DNA from: Cyanothece sp. BG0011
GTDB lineage: Bacteria; Cyanobacteriota; Cyanobacteriia; Cyanobacteriales; Microcystaceae
NCBI RefSeq assembly: GCF_003013815.1
Contig: NZ_PRLH01000004.1
Span: 1 to 64,000, forward strand
Direction of reading: 5' to 3'
Length of the DNA stretch: 64,000 nt
The notes under the pieces were generated by a model, which saw only the letters and a list, made by a program, of their open reading frames with translations, was not told the origin of the DNA and made no database searches. Every line of letters begins with the position of its first letter. Positions within the stretch are counted from its first letter, which is position 1. Of the stretch, positions 46,473 through 56,165 are shown piece after piece. A program made the translations under genes and the position numbers.

Positions 46473-47600
46473 ATGAGTAATCAGCGTGTTGGTGTTATTG
46501 GTGGGGGTCAACTGGCCGGGATGATGGCTACCGCTACGGAAAAATTAGCCATAGATTTATTAATACAAACCCCCCACAAAGATGATCCGGCTGTAGCGAT
46601 CGCCCATGAGGTGATTTTAGCCCCTATTGATGATGCTAACGCCACCCAACAATTAGCAGAAAAATGTGACGTTATTACCTTTGAAAACGAGTTTATTAAT
46701 TTAGAAGCCTTAAAAAAGTTAGAAAGTCAGGGGGTTTGTTTTCGTCCTAAATTATCAGCTTTATCCCCTTTATTAGATAAATATCAACAACGAAGTTATT
46801 TAAAAAGTATCAATATTCCTGTTCCCAAATTTACCACTTTAGAAGCATTATCTTTAACTGATTTTAACTTTCCTTTAGTGATTAAAGCCCGTCGTCATGG
46901 TTACGATGGTCAAGGGACATTTATTATTAAGAATTCAGAAGAATTAAACCACCTATTAGAAAAGGTCAATAATATCCCTTTAATGGTAGAAGACTATATT
47001 CCCTTTGAGCGAGAATTAGCCCTGATGGTTGCTCGTAATGTTAAGGGAGAAATTGTTACCTATCCAGTGGTAGAAACCTATCAAAAAGAACAAGTTTGCC
47101 ATTGGGTGATTGCCCCTGCCAATATTTCTGAAACAGTACAAAAAGAAGCTCGGCAGATTGCTGAACATTTAGTAACTCAATTAGACGTGGTTGGCATTTT
47201 TGGCATTGAATTCTTTTTAACTTCAGATGAGCAATTATTAGTCAATGAAATAGCCCCTAGAACCCATAATTCTGGGCATTATACTCTAGATGCTTGTGAT
47301 ATTTCTCAGTTTGAAATGCAGTTAAAAGCAGTAACCGATCACCCATTAGGATCAACTCAATTGAATTGTTTAGGGGCAGTGATGGTGAACCTATTAGGAT
47401 ATGAAAATTCCCATTATGACTATCAAGAAAAACGCCAGAAAATAGCTAATCTTCCTCATACTTATGTACATTGGTATGAGAAAACCGAGTCTCGTGTCGG
47501 TCGTAAATTAGGTCATGTTACTCGATTAATTAAAGATCATAAAATTGCGCCAGAAACCATTGCCAAAGAAATAGAATCCATTTGGTATCGTAATCAGTGA
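46473..47600 (+). CDS. purK: N5-carboxyaminoimidazole ribonucleotide synthase
   Basis: An ATP-grasp enzyme of purine synthesis: AIR plus bicarbonate and ATP to N5-CAIR. 375 residues. GVIGGGQLAGMMATA at the start, ITFENEFI, IKARRHGYDGQGT (ATP loop), FGIEFFLTSDEQLLVNEIAPRTHNSGHYT (metal site) and the C-terminal GRKLGHVT are all typical. It is the first gene of a probable unit with tadA, 36 bases downstream. Confidence 0.96.
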   Translation: MSNQRVGVIGGGQLAGMMATATEKLAIDLLIQTPHKDDPAVAIAHEVILAPIDDANATQQLAEKCDVITFENEFINLEALKKLESQGVCFRPKLSALSPLLDKYQQRSYLKSINIPVPKFTTLEALSLTDFNFPLVIKARRHGYDGQGTFIIKNSEELNHLLEKVNNIPLMVEDYIPFERELALMVARNVKGEIVTYPVVETYQKEQVCHWVIAPANISETVQKEARQIAEHLVTQLDVVGIFGIEFFLTSDEQLLVNEIAPRTHNSGHYTLDACDISQFEMQLKAVTDHPLGSTQLNCLGAVMVNLLGYENSHYDYQEKRQKIANLPHTYVHWYEKTESRVGRKLGHVTRLIKDHKIAPETIAKEIESIWYRNQ

Positions 47601-47636
47601 TAGAGAGTGATCAGTCCCCAACAATTATTAAGAGAG

Positions 47637-48152
47637 ATGCGATCGCTTAAAGATAATTCAATGAGAAAACCTGATCCTTGGGGAAACTATCAAACCCATT
47701 GTCACTGGATGAAACAAGCGTTAAGATTGGCAGAAATTGCCGCCAAGTTAGGAGATGTTCCCGTCGGTGCGGTGATGATTAATGGTCAAGGCAAGATCAT
47801 TGCTGAAGGCTATAATAGTAAAGAATGTCATCATGATCCCACGGGTCACGCCGAAATCATCGCTATTCGTCAAGCTAGTCAAACACTGAAATCGTGGCAC
47901 TTGGAAGAATGTACCCTCTACGTTACCTTAGAACCCTGTATTATGTGCGCTGGTGCCATTATTCAATCTCGGTTAGGATTATTGGTGTATGGGGTCGATG
48001 ATCTCAAGTCGGGAAGTATTCGCACTGTATTAAATTTACCCGATAGTGCAGCCTCTAATCATCGTCTTTCGGTGCTGTCAGGAATTCTTGAAGGAGAGTG
48101 TCGTCAGCAATTAAAACACTGGTTTATAGAGAAAAGACTTAAAAAAAGCTGA
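47637..48152 (+). CDS. tadA: tRNA adenosine(34) deaminase
   Basis: Converts A34 to inosine in tRNA-Arg(ACG). HAEIIAIRQA and LEPCIMCAGAI supply the zinc ligands and the catalytic Glu. HWMKQALRLAEIAAKLGDVPVGAVM is the usual N-terminal core. The start is uncertain: the ATG at 47637 (MRSLKDNS, with AAGAGAG before it) gives 171 residues, the ATG at 47661 gives 163, and a GTG at 47607 would overlap the purK stop region. The enzyme is essential in bacteria that lack tRNA-Arg(CCG-type) redundancy. Confidence 0.92.
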   Translation: MRSLKDNSMRKPDPWGNYQTHCHWMKQALRLAEIAAKLGDVPVGAVMINGQGKIIAEGYNSKECHHDPTGHAEIIAIRQASQTLKSWHLEECTLYVTLEPCIMCAGAIIQSRLGLLVYGVDDLKSGSIRTVLNLPDSAASNHRLSVLSGILEGECRQQLKHWFIEKRLKKS

Positions 48153-48246
48153 ACAGTGTAGAAATAAATCTATACTAGGAAACATTTTGCTCTGTTAACT
48201 CAGTCATCCCTTTACGATGCGATCGCTTGGCTAAGTCACTCCCTAT

Positions 48247-48456
48247 CCAATACTGCGTAGGTTTTGGATTTTGACTTTTCTTTAAGGCAAGCAGAGGAGC
48301 AGGGAGACCTTCGCTGAGGAGAGGGCTTTTCGGTTTTCTCCCCCGCAAGAAAGCTCCCTTCTCCTCGCGCGTTCACGCTTGTCGGGGAACCCGACCGGGG
48401 TCGCTCGTCTCCCTTGCAGTCTCAGCTAGGGTTTTGCGCTTAACCGAGTAGTATTG
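48247..48456. mobile_element. 210-bp non-autonomous element (MITE-like) with 9-bp target duplication
   Basis: CAATACTGCGTAGGTT at the left end is inverted, with four mismatches, relative to AACCGAGTAGTATTG at the right end. ACTCCCTAT occurs directly outside both ends (48238-48246 and 48457-48465), as expected for a 9-base target duplication. The interior is GC-richer and folds: GGGAGAC (48302) pairs with GTCTCCC (48407), GAGGAGAGGG (48316) with CCCTTCTCCTC (48356), and GTCGGG with CCCGAC (48381-48395). No gene is inside. The rest of the 48153-48807 gap is AT-rich and without a visible gene. Confidence 0.75.
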
Positions 48457-48807
48457 ACTCCCTATTCTTACTCCTCCCTCAAACTAATCAAGGTTTGAGA
48501 AATGGCCAGACGTTCAGTTTAGTGATCTTCATCTCAGATACCTAGCTAGAGTAATTTAAAGCTTGTAGCGTTATTGATTAGTTTTATTTATAAAATAGCA
48601 AAAAATTAGTTTTTTCTGTTTATTTTTGTTATGATAAGGCCATAATGTCTGAAAAAAATGTTAACATTTCTGGTTTAAATTTGTAATAACCATAACATAA
48701 ACATCAATAGAAACAGGAGGTTTAATAAATAATTAATAGAAACCTAACAAAGAACCAGGAGACAATTAAACAAGGCAGTAAAACTCATTGAGTAACTATT
48801 AAGCACT

Positions 48808-49629
48808 GTGAAAACTTTTCTATTATTAGCATCTTTGTCAATCACTCAGGTATTGGGCGATATCCTTCTGAGTCGAGGAATGAAAGATTTTGTCGGTTTT
48901 GATTTTTCTAGTCCAACTATCATTTTTTACTTAATAGCTTATATTTTAACGAATTATTGGATTTTGATGGGCTTAGGAATTCTGATTGTTTCTCTAAGTC
49001 TTTATCTTACCGCCATTTCTAAATTAGACCTGAGTTATGTTCTACCGATTCATGCCTCTAGTTATGTTTTAAACGGATTATTTGCTTGGGCTATTTTAGG
49101 AGAAGATGTCACCGGAATGCGCTGGATAAGCACATTAGTCATTTCCTGTGGTGTATTATTTGTGGGATTAAGTGATAGTCAAACCTCACAATTTTCTCAA
49201 GATTATCACGGTAATATGAAGTCTCGTAATTTACCCTTATTTTTTCTACCCTTTAGTCTAGCGGTGTCTAAAACCTGGTTAGCAATTATGATTAGTTCTA
49301 TCTCTGATGCCAGTGGAGACTTATTGTTAGCCCTAGGAATGAAAAGAATAGGAGAACTCAAAAAAATAACTTTTGTAGAAGTAACAAAAATGGTGATCAA
49401 AGTGATCACTAATCCCATTATCATCAGTGGAATTGCTTGTCAAGGAATTGCGTTTTTTAGTTTCATCTCTGTCTTAAGTTGGGCAGATATCAGCTTTGTC
49501 CGTCCCGCTACAGCTTTAACTTATATTATTAGTATGTTAGGGGCTAAACTTATCCTAAAAGAAGACATTAGAGAACAGAAACTCTGGGGGATTATTTTAA
49601 TCGGACTAGGGGTCTTTATTCACCGTTAA
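48808..49629 (+). CDS. EamA/SMR-like drug-metabolite transporter
   Basis: 273 residues with nine or ten helices in two similar halves. Each half shows an SMR/EamA-type pattern (VLGDILLSRGMKDF and DASGDLLLALGMKRIG; LSYVLPIHASSYVLN and ISFVRPATALTYIIS; AILGEDVTGMRW and LILKEDIREQKLW), so it arose by internal duplication. The start is GTG. A plain AGGAGG lies much further upstream, near 48715, and does not serve it. Substrate unknown. Confidence 0.82.
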   Translation: MKTFLLLASLSITQVLGDILLSRGMKDFVGFDFSSPTIIFYLIAYILTNYWILMGLGILIVSLSLYLTAISKLDLSYVLPIHASSYVLNGLFAWAILGEDVTGMRWISTLVISCGVLFVGLSDSQTSQFSQDYHGNMKSRNLPLFFLPFSLAVSKTWLAIMISSISDASGDLLLALGMKRIGELKKITFVEVTKMVIKVITNPIIISGIACQGIAFFSFISVLSWADISFVRPATALTYIISMLGAKLILKEDIREQKLWGIILIGLGVFIHR

Positions 49630-49656
49630 AAAATCGAGAGTTCTTTCCTAACATTG

Positions 49657-49712
49657 ACCCCTCTGCTCCCCTTTGAAAGGGCAGGGCTGTTTCAAAGGGG
49701 AGCAGGGGGGTT
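49657..49712. repeat. C/G-rich dispersed repeat, copy 5
   Basis: CCCCTCTGCTCCCCTTTGAAA and TTTCAAAGGGGAGCAGGGG are inverted around GGGCAGGGCTG, a 56-base palindrome. It belongs to the same C/G-rich family as the copies at 4461, 17194, 33172 and 34920. A dispersed motif copy GATGCAAGATGTCAG follows at 49796-49810. Confidence 0.7.
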
Positions 49713-49821
49713 GGCCAGAGGCAATCGTATTTCATTGTGACGCTAACTTATTCACAATTAATTACCTTCTCATAATTATTAAGTTTTCTTGTACTGATGC
49801 AAGATGTCAGTCTCCTCAGAT

Positions 49822-50562
49822 TTATTGACTCAATGCCTTCAAAAAACTTTGCATACTAGCAAAAATTCCTGATTTTTTAGATTGAGGTTGATCACTATTA
49901 TCCTCTTCTCCTTTCAACGCATTATTAACTAAAATGTCCAATGCTTCTCCCATGGGTTTTTGGCTTTGTTCTGCGATTAACTCATAACCCTCTTCTTTTT
50001 CTAAATACACCAACCAAGGAGAAGGATAAGAACGCAACACCACCACCCCATCTAACGGTCGAAAATAATAAACCGATTCTAAGGTACTAATAAACCGTTC
50101 TCTAAGTTGACGGGCTGCGTAACCAATACCCACAATAGACACATCTTCTAACTGGGGAATCAGCAGAATAACCGGGCGATGGCCGGCTAAATTACATAGT
50201 TTTTCTACCGTTTCCACTTCTACAGACGAGGGACTGACTAATAAAAAGGCTTCGTCAGCCTCAGAAATTTTCTTTTCGACAGAAGTGGCCCGACTCCCTA
50301 AGTCAGTTACCTGAAAAGGGGTTTCTCCCCAGTCTCGTCTGGCTAAGGCAGCGGCCCCGGTATCGGGAAAGATCACTTTTAACCCTGATTCTTGGCCCTC
50401 GAATAAGGTGGTAAACTCTAAGGCTAAGGGTTGGGCTTGTAGGGCAATCTCTGGGATAACAATTTCTAAGCAAATGCGTCCTACCCCTGCTTCTAGGGCG
50501 AGTTTAGCGGCTTGTTTGGCTTGGGTTACGGCTTGTTCTAAAGTGTTGGGAACTTCAACCAT
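49822..50562 (-). CDS. DUF1995 family protein
   Basis: 246 residues. VPNTLEQAVTQAKQAAKLALEAGVGRICLEIVIPE is the hallmark N-terminus of the DUF1995 family of cyanobacteria and chloroplasts. FPDTGAAALARRDWG and a late VYYFRPLDGVVVLRSYPSPWLVY follow. No membrane segment. Plant members are plastid proteins (for example LPA3, linked to photosystem II assembly), which suggests but does not prove a similar role. Divergent from the DUF4126 gene. Confidence 0.85.
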   Translation of the reverse strand: MVEVPNTLEQAVTQAKQAAKLALEAGVGRICLEIVIPEIALQAQPLALEFTTLFEGQESGLKVIFPDTGAAALARRDWGETPFQVTDLGSRATSVEKKISEADEAFLLVSPSSVEVETVEKLCNLAGHRPVILLIPQLEDVSIVGIGYAARQLRERFISTLESVYYFRPLDGVVVLRSYPSPWLVYLEKEEGYELIAEQSQKPMGEALDILVNNALKGEEDNSDQPQSKKSGIFASMQSFLKALSQ

Positions 50563-50645
50563 GATAGGGCTAGTAAACGGCGATCGCTTTTATTGTACAA
50601 GAGTACGAGACAATAGAAAATAGACGACTTTATGGTAACAGTCAG

Positions 50646-51188
50646 ATGATTATTGGTATTTTAGCGATCCTTTCTGCATCGGCAGCAGCCGGAATGAGAA
50701 TTGCGTTACCTTTATTAATGATTGGCTTGCTTCGTAGTGATTTATGGTCACAAGTTCCTGTACTGGCTGCCATTCCTCCTAAAGTTTTAATTGGGGTTTT
50801 AACCAGTTGGTCTTTGTTTGAATTATTCGGCTCAAAAAAGTTACTCGGTCAGCGTATTTTACAGATTATACAATTAGTTTTTAGTCCTTTAGTGGGCGGA
50901 TTATTAGCGGTTGCTGTGGTGAAAATGGCTAATTTAGACGTGAGTCCCTTATGGTTAATGGGTGTGATTGGGGGAGTCTTAGCTTTTGTTTTAAAGTTGG
51001 TTCAAGTGGGTTGGTTTTTTCGTTTAAGGGGTTTACCTATTTGGGTGATTTGCATTGAAGATATTATTTGTATTTTATTAGTTTTATTTGCTTTTGATGC
51101 CCCCCAAAATGGGGGATTAATTGCCTTAATGTTGTTATGGATAGCCATTAGAAGTTCTACAGCTTGGCGTAAATGGTATGTTCAATAA
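50646..51188 (+). CDS. DUF4126 family membrane protein
   Basis: 180 residues with four to five helices. The N-terminal LSASAAAGMRIALPLLMIGL and the glycine-rich FSPLVGGLLAVAVV and LMGVIGGVLAFVLKL are typical of DUF4126. Function unknown. It is convergent with the GST gene, 11 bases apart. Confidence 0.75.
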   Translation: MIIGILAILSASAAAGMRIALPLLMIGLLRSDLWSQVPVLAAIPPKVLIGVLTSWSLFELFGSKKLLGQRILQIIQLVFSPLVGGLLAVAVVKMANLDVSPLWLMGVIGGVLAFVLKLVQVGWFFRLRGLPIWVICIEDIICILLVLFAFDAPQNGGLIALMLLWIAIRSSTAWRKWYVQ

Positions 51189-51199
51189 TTATTAATTAA

Positions 51200-51886
51200 T
51201 CATCGTCTTCCTTGATTAAATAATATTTTTTTAGAGTCTTCTGTCATGGTGGCTTCTGTTTTTAAGTTTTTCGCTATTTCATAAGCTTTTTGAACAGCCG
51301 AACGATTTTGTATGGTTTCAAACCATCTTTTAAGATTCGGAAAATCTTCTAAATTTTGCTGTTGTTGTTGATGGGGTACTATCCAAGGATAAACGGCCAT
51401 GTCTGCAATAGAATAGTCTGTGGCTATATATTCTCTATCTTTCAACTGGTCATCTAATACCCCATAAAGTCGTTCAGTTTCTTTAACATATCGATGAATG
51501 GCATAGGGGACTTTTTCGGGAGCATACTGACTAAAATGATGATTTTGACCTAACATGGGGCCAAGTCCTCCCATTTGCCAAAATAACCATTGCATAACGT
51601 CCATTTCACCCCGTATATCTGTGGGCAAAAATTGTTGAGTTTTCTTGGCTAAATAATATAAGATTGCCCCCGATTCAAAAATACTAAGGGGCTGATCCCC
51701 ATCTTGTGGCGCATGATCGACAATAGCAGGAATACGATTATTAGGAGAAATTTCTAAAAATTCAGGGGCAAATTGTTCGCCTTTAGCGATATTAATTAAT
51801 TTAATGTCATAGTCGAGTTGGGCTTCTTCTAAAAAAATAGTAATTTTATGGCCGTTAGGGGTGGTCCAATAGTAAAGATCAATCAT
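51200..51886 (-). CDS. Glutathione S-transferase, YfcG/Nu-class type
   Basis: 228 residues from the ATG at 51886 (MIDLYYWTTPNGHK). The thioredoxin-like N-domain has NGHKITIFLEEAQLDYDI, NNRIPAIVDH with the cis-proline, and FESGAILYYLAKK, which binds the gamma-glutamyl part. The all-helical C-domain has WLFWQMGGLGPMLGQNHHF and YSIADMAVYPWI. This pattern matches the YfcG-like disulfide-bond oxidoreductase/GST group. Substrate not known. Confidence 0.93.
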   Translation of the reverse strand: MIDLYYWTTPNGHKITIFLEEAQLDYDIKLINIAKGEQFAPEFLEISPNNRIPAIVDHAPQDGDQPLSIFESGAILYYLAKKTQQFLPTDIRGEMDVMQWLFWQMGGLGPMLGQNHHFSQYAPEKVPYAIHRYVKETERLYGVLDDQLKDREYIATDYSIADMAVYPWIVPHQQQQQNLEDFPNLKRWFETIQNRSAVQKAYEIAKNLKTEATMTEDSKKILFNQGRR

Positions 51887-51916
51887 AATCAACCGTGTTT
51901 AAGTTCAATCGAATCA

Positions 51917-51946
51917 GTAGAGACAATTAATTTTAATTGTCCCTAC
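51917..51946. repeat. GTAG...CTAC palindromic repeat
   Basis: GTAGAGACAATTAA faces TTAATTGTCCCTAC with one mismatch, followed by CAATTT, like the palindrome at 24285-24312. Confidence 0.7.
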
Positions 51947-51961
51947 CAATTTATTGAAGAT

Positions 51962-54211
51962 TTAAGGAACTTTCAACTCGACGAATTTGTTTTCTGGTAA
52001 AAAGCTGCGGAACTTACCGTGATCAGCAAATACAGCCACTAAATGTAACCAAGCATCCGGTTCTTTGTGTAAATCACCCCAGGGAATGGCAATTTCTAAA
52101 CATTGATTAAACGCCACCTCAATGCGATGGTTTTTCGGATGCCAATCATTACTATGCCAAGCTTGCTGTAACCAAGCCGACTGAGTCACTAAATTAATAC
52201 CGACATGATGATGGAATGTATAGTTAACTGGGGCTTCATCAGGAACCTCCGCTAACGGTGCCGTACTGGTAAACACATCCGTATCGGCATAGTACCAGAG
52301 TAAATGTAACTCATTGGGTAAATCTCTGCCCGGTTGCGTCCCCATTTTCACATCAAACCGTAGATACAAATTCATGTGATCCGTACCATAATAGATCCGT
52401 TGCACTGTACTAGCTTTGTGCATGGTTCCGGTTGATCCGCCGATTTCGATGCGTCCGGCTTTTTCCCAGTCTTCTTCGTCGGGATAACCATTGATCACGG
52501 GTTGAATAAACCCTTCTGGGGCGCGATCGCCTTTCTTGGTATGATCGTCTAGGGGTTCGTATAAATTTTTAGGAATGGGTTCCCCTAAGGCCGAATAAAC
52601 CCCCCGTAAATGTTCGCGGTAGAGTTCATCAAATAGGGCCCCATGACTTGAAGAATGCCCTTCTCCGAACCACCAACACCAGTCCGAACCTTCGGCCGCA
52701 TATAAGGCTTCCCAGGCTTCAGGGTTACTTTTTTCGGTGGCTTCAGGGTGTTTCTCCATCATGTCCCGGGCCTCGGTTAAGAGATCCCAGGCTTTATTTT
52801 TCACCGGATCACCGATCCAAGTGCTAAAGCTACCATCAACCCAGGACCCACTGTGTAACTTGTGGGCCGGAATTTCGGCTTTGGGGGGGAATTTTTCGAG
52901 AAACTCAGAAACGGTGACTAATTGAATATCATCAATTTCACTCAATTGAGAATATAAGGCTCTAAGGAAGTGTAACCCATCATCGGGATAATATTCCCAA
53001 CAGTTTTCCCCATCTAAGGCAATGGTGACTAACCAGGGATCTTCGAGGGTGGTTTCTTCGCTTTCTTGACGTTCAACTAAAGATCGAGAAATGGCTTGTA
53101 AATGGCCCAGGAAATCAGAGGCCGCATGACGGGGTTCCATGCCACTATAACTAAAGCCAATTAAATCGGATAAACGGTGATCCCTGAAGACAATGGCTAA
53201 GTCTCCGTAGTCTGTTTTAAGACGGTAGGGGAGATACATCCGATGGGGATCACAAACGTTCCCGGTTTCGTCGCGATAGAAATAATGTTCCACACTCCAC
53301 CCTAAGACGGACTCATCGGAACATAACCAATTAAACTTTTCTTGGGCAACATAGGGTAAAATAGCAGGGCTAACGGACTGTTCTGAGGGCCAGAGTCCTT
53401 TGGGTTCGCAGCCAAAGCGATCGCGATACATTTCTTTGGCTTTGCGGAGATGGAGGGGAATATCTTGAGGATATTGGAACCGTTTTTCCGGTAACTGCAT
53501 CTCAGGAATGGCCACCCGTCCCGAATCGGTATCGGCCAGTAACGGCAGAATGGGGTGAGTGTAGGGGGTTGTCATTAATTCTAACTGCCCCGAATCCTGC
53601 ATTTTTTTGTGTTGGGGGATAATTTGACCGATAATTTCCCGGTGTTTGGCGATGATTTTTTGGCGATCGCTTAAAGAAAAGCCTTTCCCTTTTTCAAACC
53701 AGGCTGCAATTTCGGGATCTTTTTCTCTAAAAATGGGATCGATCCAGGCTAAGTTATGCCAAGCTAAAAGATCGCTATAGTCATGGACAGTCCAATTTTC
53801 CATACACCAGTCTCGGCCCTTATCATGCTTCTGTAAATTCAATTCAGAATAGCGATAATAGGGATCAATTAAGGTGCGATGGTGAGCATCAAAAAAGTGG
53901 TCAAAAATAAATCCTTTGTCTTCGTCTGTTAGATCAATAGCAGAGGTTAAGGTGAGGGCCATGTAGCGATCGAGGGCGGTTCCTTGGCTATAATCTTCTA
54001 GTTGTAGAATTAAAGAAGGAACGAGGTTAACGGTTTGATGTAGCTTAGGAAACTCTTCTAAAACAAGAATTAGGTCTAAATAATCTTTGATACCGTGTAA
54101 GCGGGCCCAGGGCATACGATACTGTCCATTAGGATCATCAATTGCTTCACGGGATTTATACAAAGGTTGATGTTGATGCCAAATAAATGCAACGTATAGA
54201 GGATGAGCCAT
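51962..54211 (-). CDS. GH57 family glycoside hydrolase with C-terminal beta domain
   Basis: 749 residues, cytoplasmic by sequence. HQHQPLY at residues 12-18, NLVPSLILQL near 62, GLWPSEQSVSP near 269 (nucleophile Glu) and ALDGENCWEYY near 394 (acid/base Asp) are the conserved GH57 regions. After about residue 580 a beta-rich domain (GRIEIGGSTGTMHK...YYGTDHMNLYLRFDV) resembles those fused to amylopullulanase-type GH57 enzymes. It probably acts on alpha-glucans. Monocistronic. Confidence 0.92.
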   Translation of the reverse strand: MAHPLYVAFIWHQHQPLYKSREAIDDPNGQYRMPWARLHGIKDYLDLILVLEEFPKLHQTVNLVPSLILQLEDYSQGTALDRYMALTLTSAIDLTDEDKGFIFDHFFDAHHRTLIDPYYRYSELNLQKHDKGRDWCMENWTVHDYSDLLAWHNLAWIDPIFREKDPEIAAWFEKGKGFSLSDRQKIIAKHREIIGQIIPQHKKMQDSGQLELMTTPYTHPILPLLADTDSGRVAIPEMQLPEKRFQYPQDIPLHLRKAKEMYRDRFGCEPKGLWPSEQSVSPAILPYVAQEKFNWLCSDESVLGWSVEHYFYRDETGNVCDPHRMYLPYRLKTDYGDLAIVFRDHRLSDLIGFSYSGMEPRHAASDFLGHLQAISRSLVERQESEETTLEDPWLVTIALDGENCWEYYPDDGLHFLRALYSQLSEIDDIQLVTVSEFLEKFPPKAEIPAHKLHSGSWVDGSFSTWIGDPVKNKAWDLLTEARDMMEKHPEATEKSNPEAWEALYAAEGSDWCWWFGEGHSSSHGALFDELYREHLRGVYSALGEPIPKNLYEPLDDHTKKGDRAPEGFIQPVINGYPDEEDWEKAGRIEIGGSTGTMHKASTVQRIYYGTDHMNLYLRFDVKMGTQPGRDLPNELHLLWYYADTDVFTSTAPLAEVPDEAPVNYTFHHHVGINLVTQSAWLQQAWHSNDWHPKNHRIEVAFNQCLEIAIPWGDLHKEPDAWLHLVAVFADHGKFRSFLPENKFVELKVP

Positions 54212-54384
54212 TATCAGTTTTAATCTCTTTAATTGTGATGAGTAGTAGCAAAAGTGAGGGATTCATGAAGGTATTTTTACCTAAAATTGCAGAACCAACC
54301 TTGCTTAAATACCCAGACTTGAACTGCTATACCTTATAGATTACCCCGAAAGCTCCCCTTATAGAGTTTGACTTTTTTACTGTC

Positions 54385-56163
54385 TTAAATCTTTCCTAAC
54401 CAACCCTTTAAATTTTCTTGTTGTCGGGGTGATGGGTTATCAATTTGAACCACTTCATATCGACTCGGTTGAGGCTTTCCTAAGGTAACGGAAAAGGTTT
54501 TTAATTCGTCTTGATGAAATACGGTGACTGAGACAATTTCATCAGCTTGATGATCTTTGAGACGTTGATTTAAGTCATCGGCGGTTACGCGAATACCATT
54601 AATGGCTAATAATTCATCTTCGGGGTCAATTCCTTCCACAAAAGCGGGTGATCCTTTTTCAACAAATTTAATGATTTGCTTGTTATTTTCTGATTGAACT
54701 TTAATCCCTAAGTGGGGAACACTATCGTCGTCCATAATGGCTTTCAGTTGGAGACCGAAGGGGTTTAAATACTTATTAAAGGGTAATTCTTCTGTGCTAT
54801 CAACGTATAGGTTAAAAAAGCTTTGTAAGTCCATATCCGCGACCGATTCGATCACTCGTTGAAGTTGATGGGGGGTAAACCCAGTTTCGGATTTTCCGAA
54901 TTGTTCCCACATCTGAACCATAACGTTATCTAAAGAGCGTTTATTTTCATGTTTAGCTCGAATCAATAAGTCTAACAGCAGGGAAACTAATTCACCTTTT
55001 AAATAATAGGAAATTTGACAGTTATCACTATTATTATCTCGTCGATAGAGTTTAATCCAAGCGTCAAAACTAGACTCACTGAGGGGTTGAACTTTACGGC
55101 CTGGAATGCTTAAAAAGCGAGTTATTTCTTTACCTAAAATTTCTAAGAACTTTTGAGCATTATAAATTCCGGCTCTCATGGGAATTACCATATCATAATA
55201 ACTGGTGGTTCCTTCAGAAAACCATAAGGAAGGGGTATAATTTTCTTGTTCGTAATCAAAGGTTTCTAATGCTTTTGGACGAATGCGTTTTATATTCCAT
55301 AAATGAAAGAATTCATGGGCAACTAATTGTAGAAAACGGTTATATTTATCTGTATCTCTAAAATAAAAACGAGAATAGATTAATGAACAGGAATTTTTGT
55401 GTTCTAATCCTCCAAAATTATTTTGGGTTAGATGAAGGATAAATAAATAATCGTCGTAGGGTAATCCGTTGAATAATTTAGCTTCTGTTTCTATAATTTT
55501 TTTGGTGTCTTCTATCACTTTCTTCGGTTGAATATTACCGGTTCCCCAAATGGCATATTGATGGGGTTTTCCTAATACTTCAAAAGAATAAATGCCATGG
55601 TTACCAATTTCAAAAGGACTATCTACCAAGGTGTCGAAATCTTTGGCATAAAATTGGTTGACTTTTTCAGGAATTGCTGGTAAAGCTGTGCTAACTTTCC
55701 AAGTTGAATTGGGGGGAATAATTTCGACGGTGATGGGGGTCGCTTCTAACCCTGGAATATAATAAAATAAAGCAGCCCCATTAAAATAACCATGAGTATC
55801 GTCTAAATGGTTCGTTCTGACGGTTAATTCATTGGCATAAACGCGATAGGTAATTAAAAGATTGTCCACTTCTTTGGTTTCTACTTGCCAATGATTTTTA
55901 CTCACTTTTTGACTGAGTAGCTTGGTTTGCTTATCTTTAGAAATGGCTTTAAAATCTTGAATATGTCTAGCATATTCTCTCACTAAATAAGACCCCGGTG
56001 TCCACACTGGCATTTTTAAATCAAGGATAGGATTTGACCAGTATTCAATCTGTAAACCCACCTCAAATAAATGGGAATTAGGATGGGGCATTTTCACAAA
56101 ATAAGTTAAACTGGGTGCAGGATAATTGAGTTTTTTACTCTCAGTAATCGTTGATTTAGTCAT
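54385..56163 (-). CDS. M61 family metallopeptidase with PDZ domain
   Basis: 592 residues. A beta-rich N-domain (about 1-190) is followed by the catalytic zinc site HEFFHLWNIKRIRP near 281, with WFSEGTTSYYD as the third-ligand segment. A C-terminal PDZ-like domain (about 480-570) has GSPAFVEGIDPEDELLAINGIRV. This is the glycyl aminopeptidase-like M61 group. No signal peptide is seen, so it may be cytoplasmic. Its start is two bases past the Crp-like gene stop, so the two form one transcript. Confidence 0.92.
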   Translation of the reverse strand: MTKSTITESKKLNYPAPSLTYFVKMPHPNSHLFEVGLQIEYWSNPILDLKMPVWTPGSYLVREYARHIQDFKAISKDKQTKLLSQKVSKNHWQVETKEVDNLLITYRVYANELTVRTNHLDDTHGYFNGAALFYYIPGLEATPITVEIIPPNSTWKVSTALPAIPEKVNQFYAKDFDTLVDSPFEIGNHGIYSFEVLGKPHQYAIWGTGNIQPKKVIEDTKKIIETEAKLFNGLPYDDYLFILHLTQNNFGGLEHKNSCSLIYSRFYFRDTDKYNRFLQLVAHEFFHLWNIKRIRPKALETFDYEQENYTPSLWFSEGTTSYYDMVIPMRAGIYNAQKFLEILGKEITRFLSIPGRKVQPLSESSFDAWIKLYRRDNNSDNCQISYYLKGELVSLLLDLLIRAKHENKRSLDNVMVQMWEQFGKSETGFTPHQLQRVIESVADMDLQSFFNLYVDSTEELPFNKYLNPFGLQLKAIMDDDSVPHLGIKVQSENNKQIIKFVEKGSPAFVEGIDPEDELLAINGIRVTADDLNQRLKDHQADEIVSVTVFHQDELKTFSVTLGKPQPSRYEVVQIDNPSPRQQENLKGWLGKI

Positions 56164-56165
56164 TA

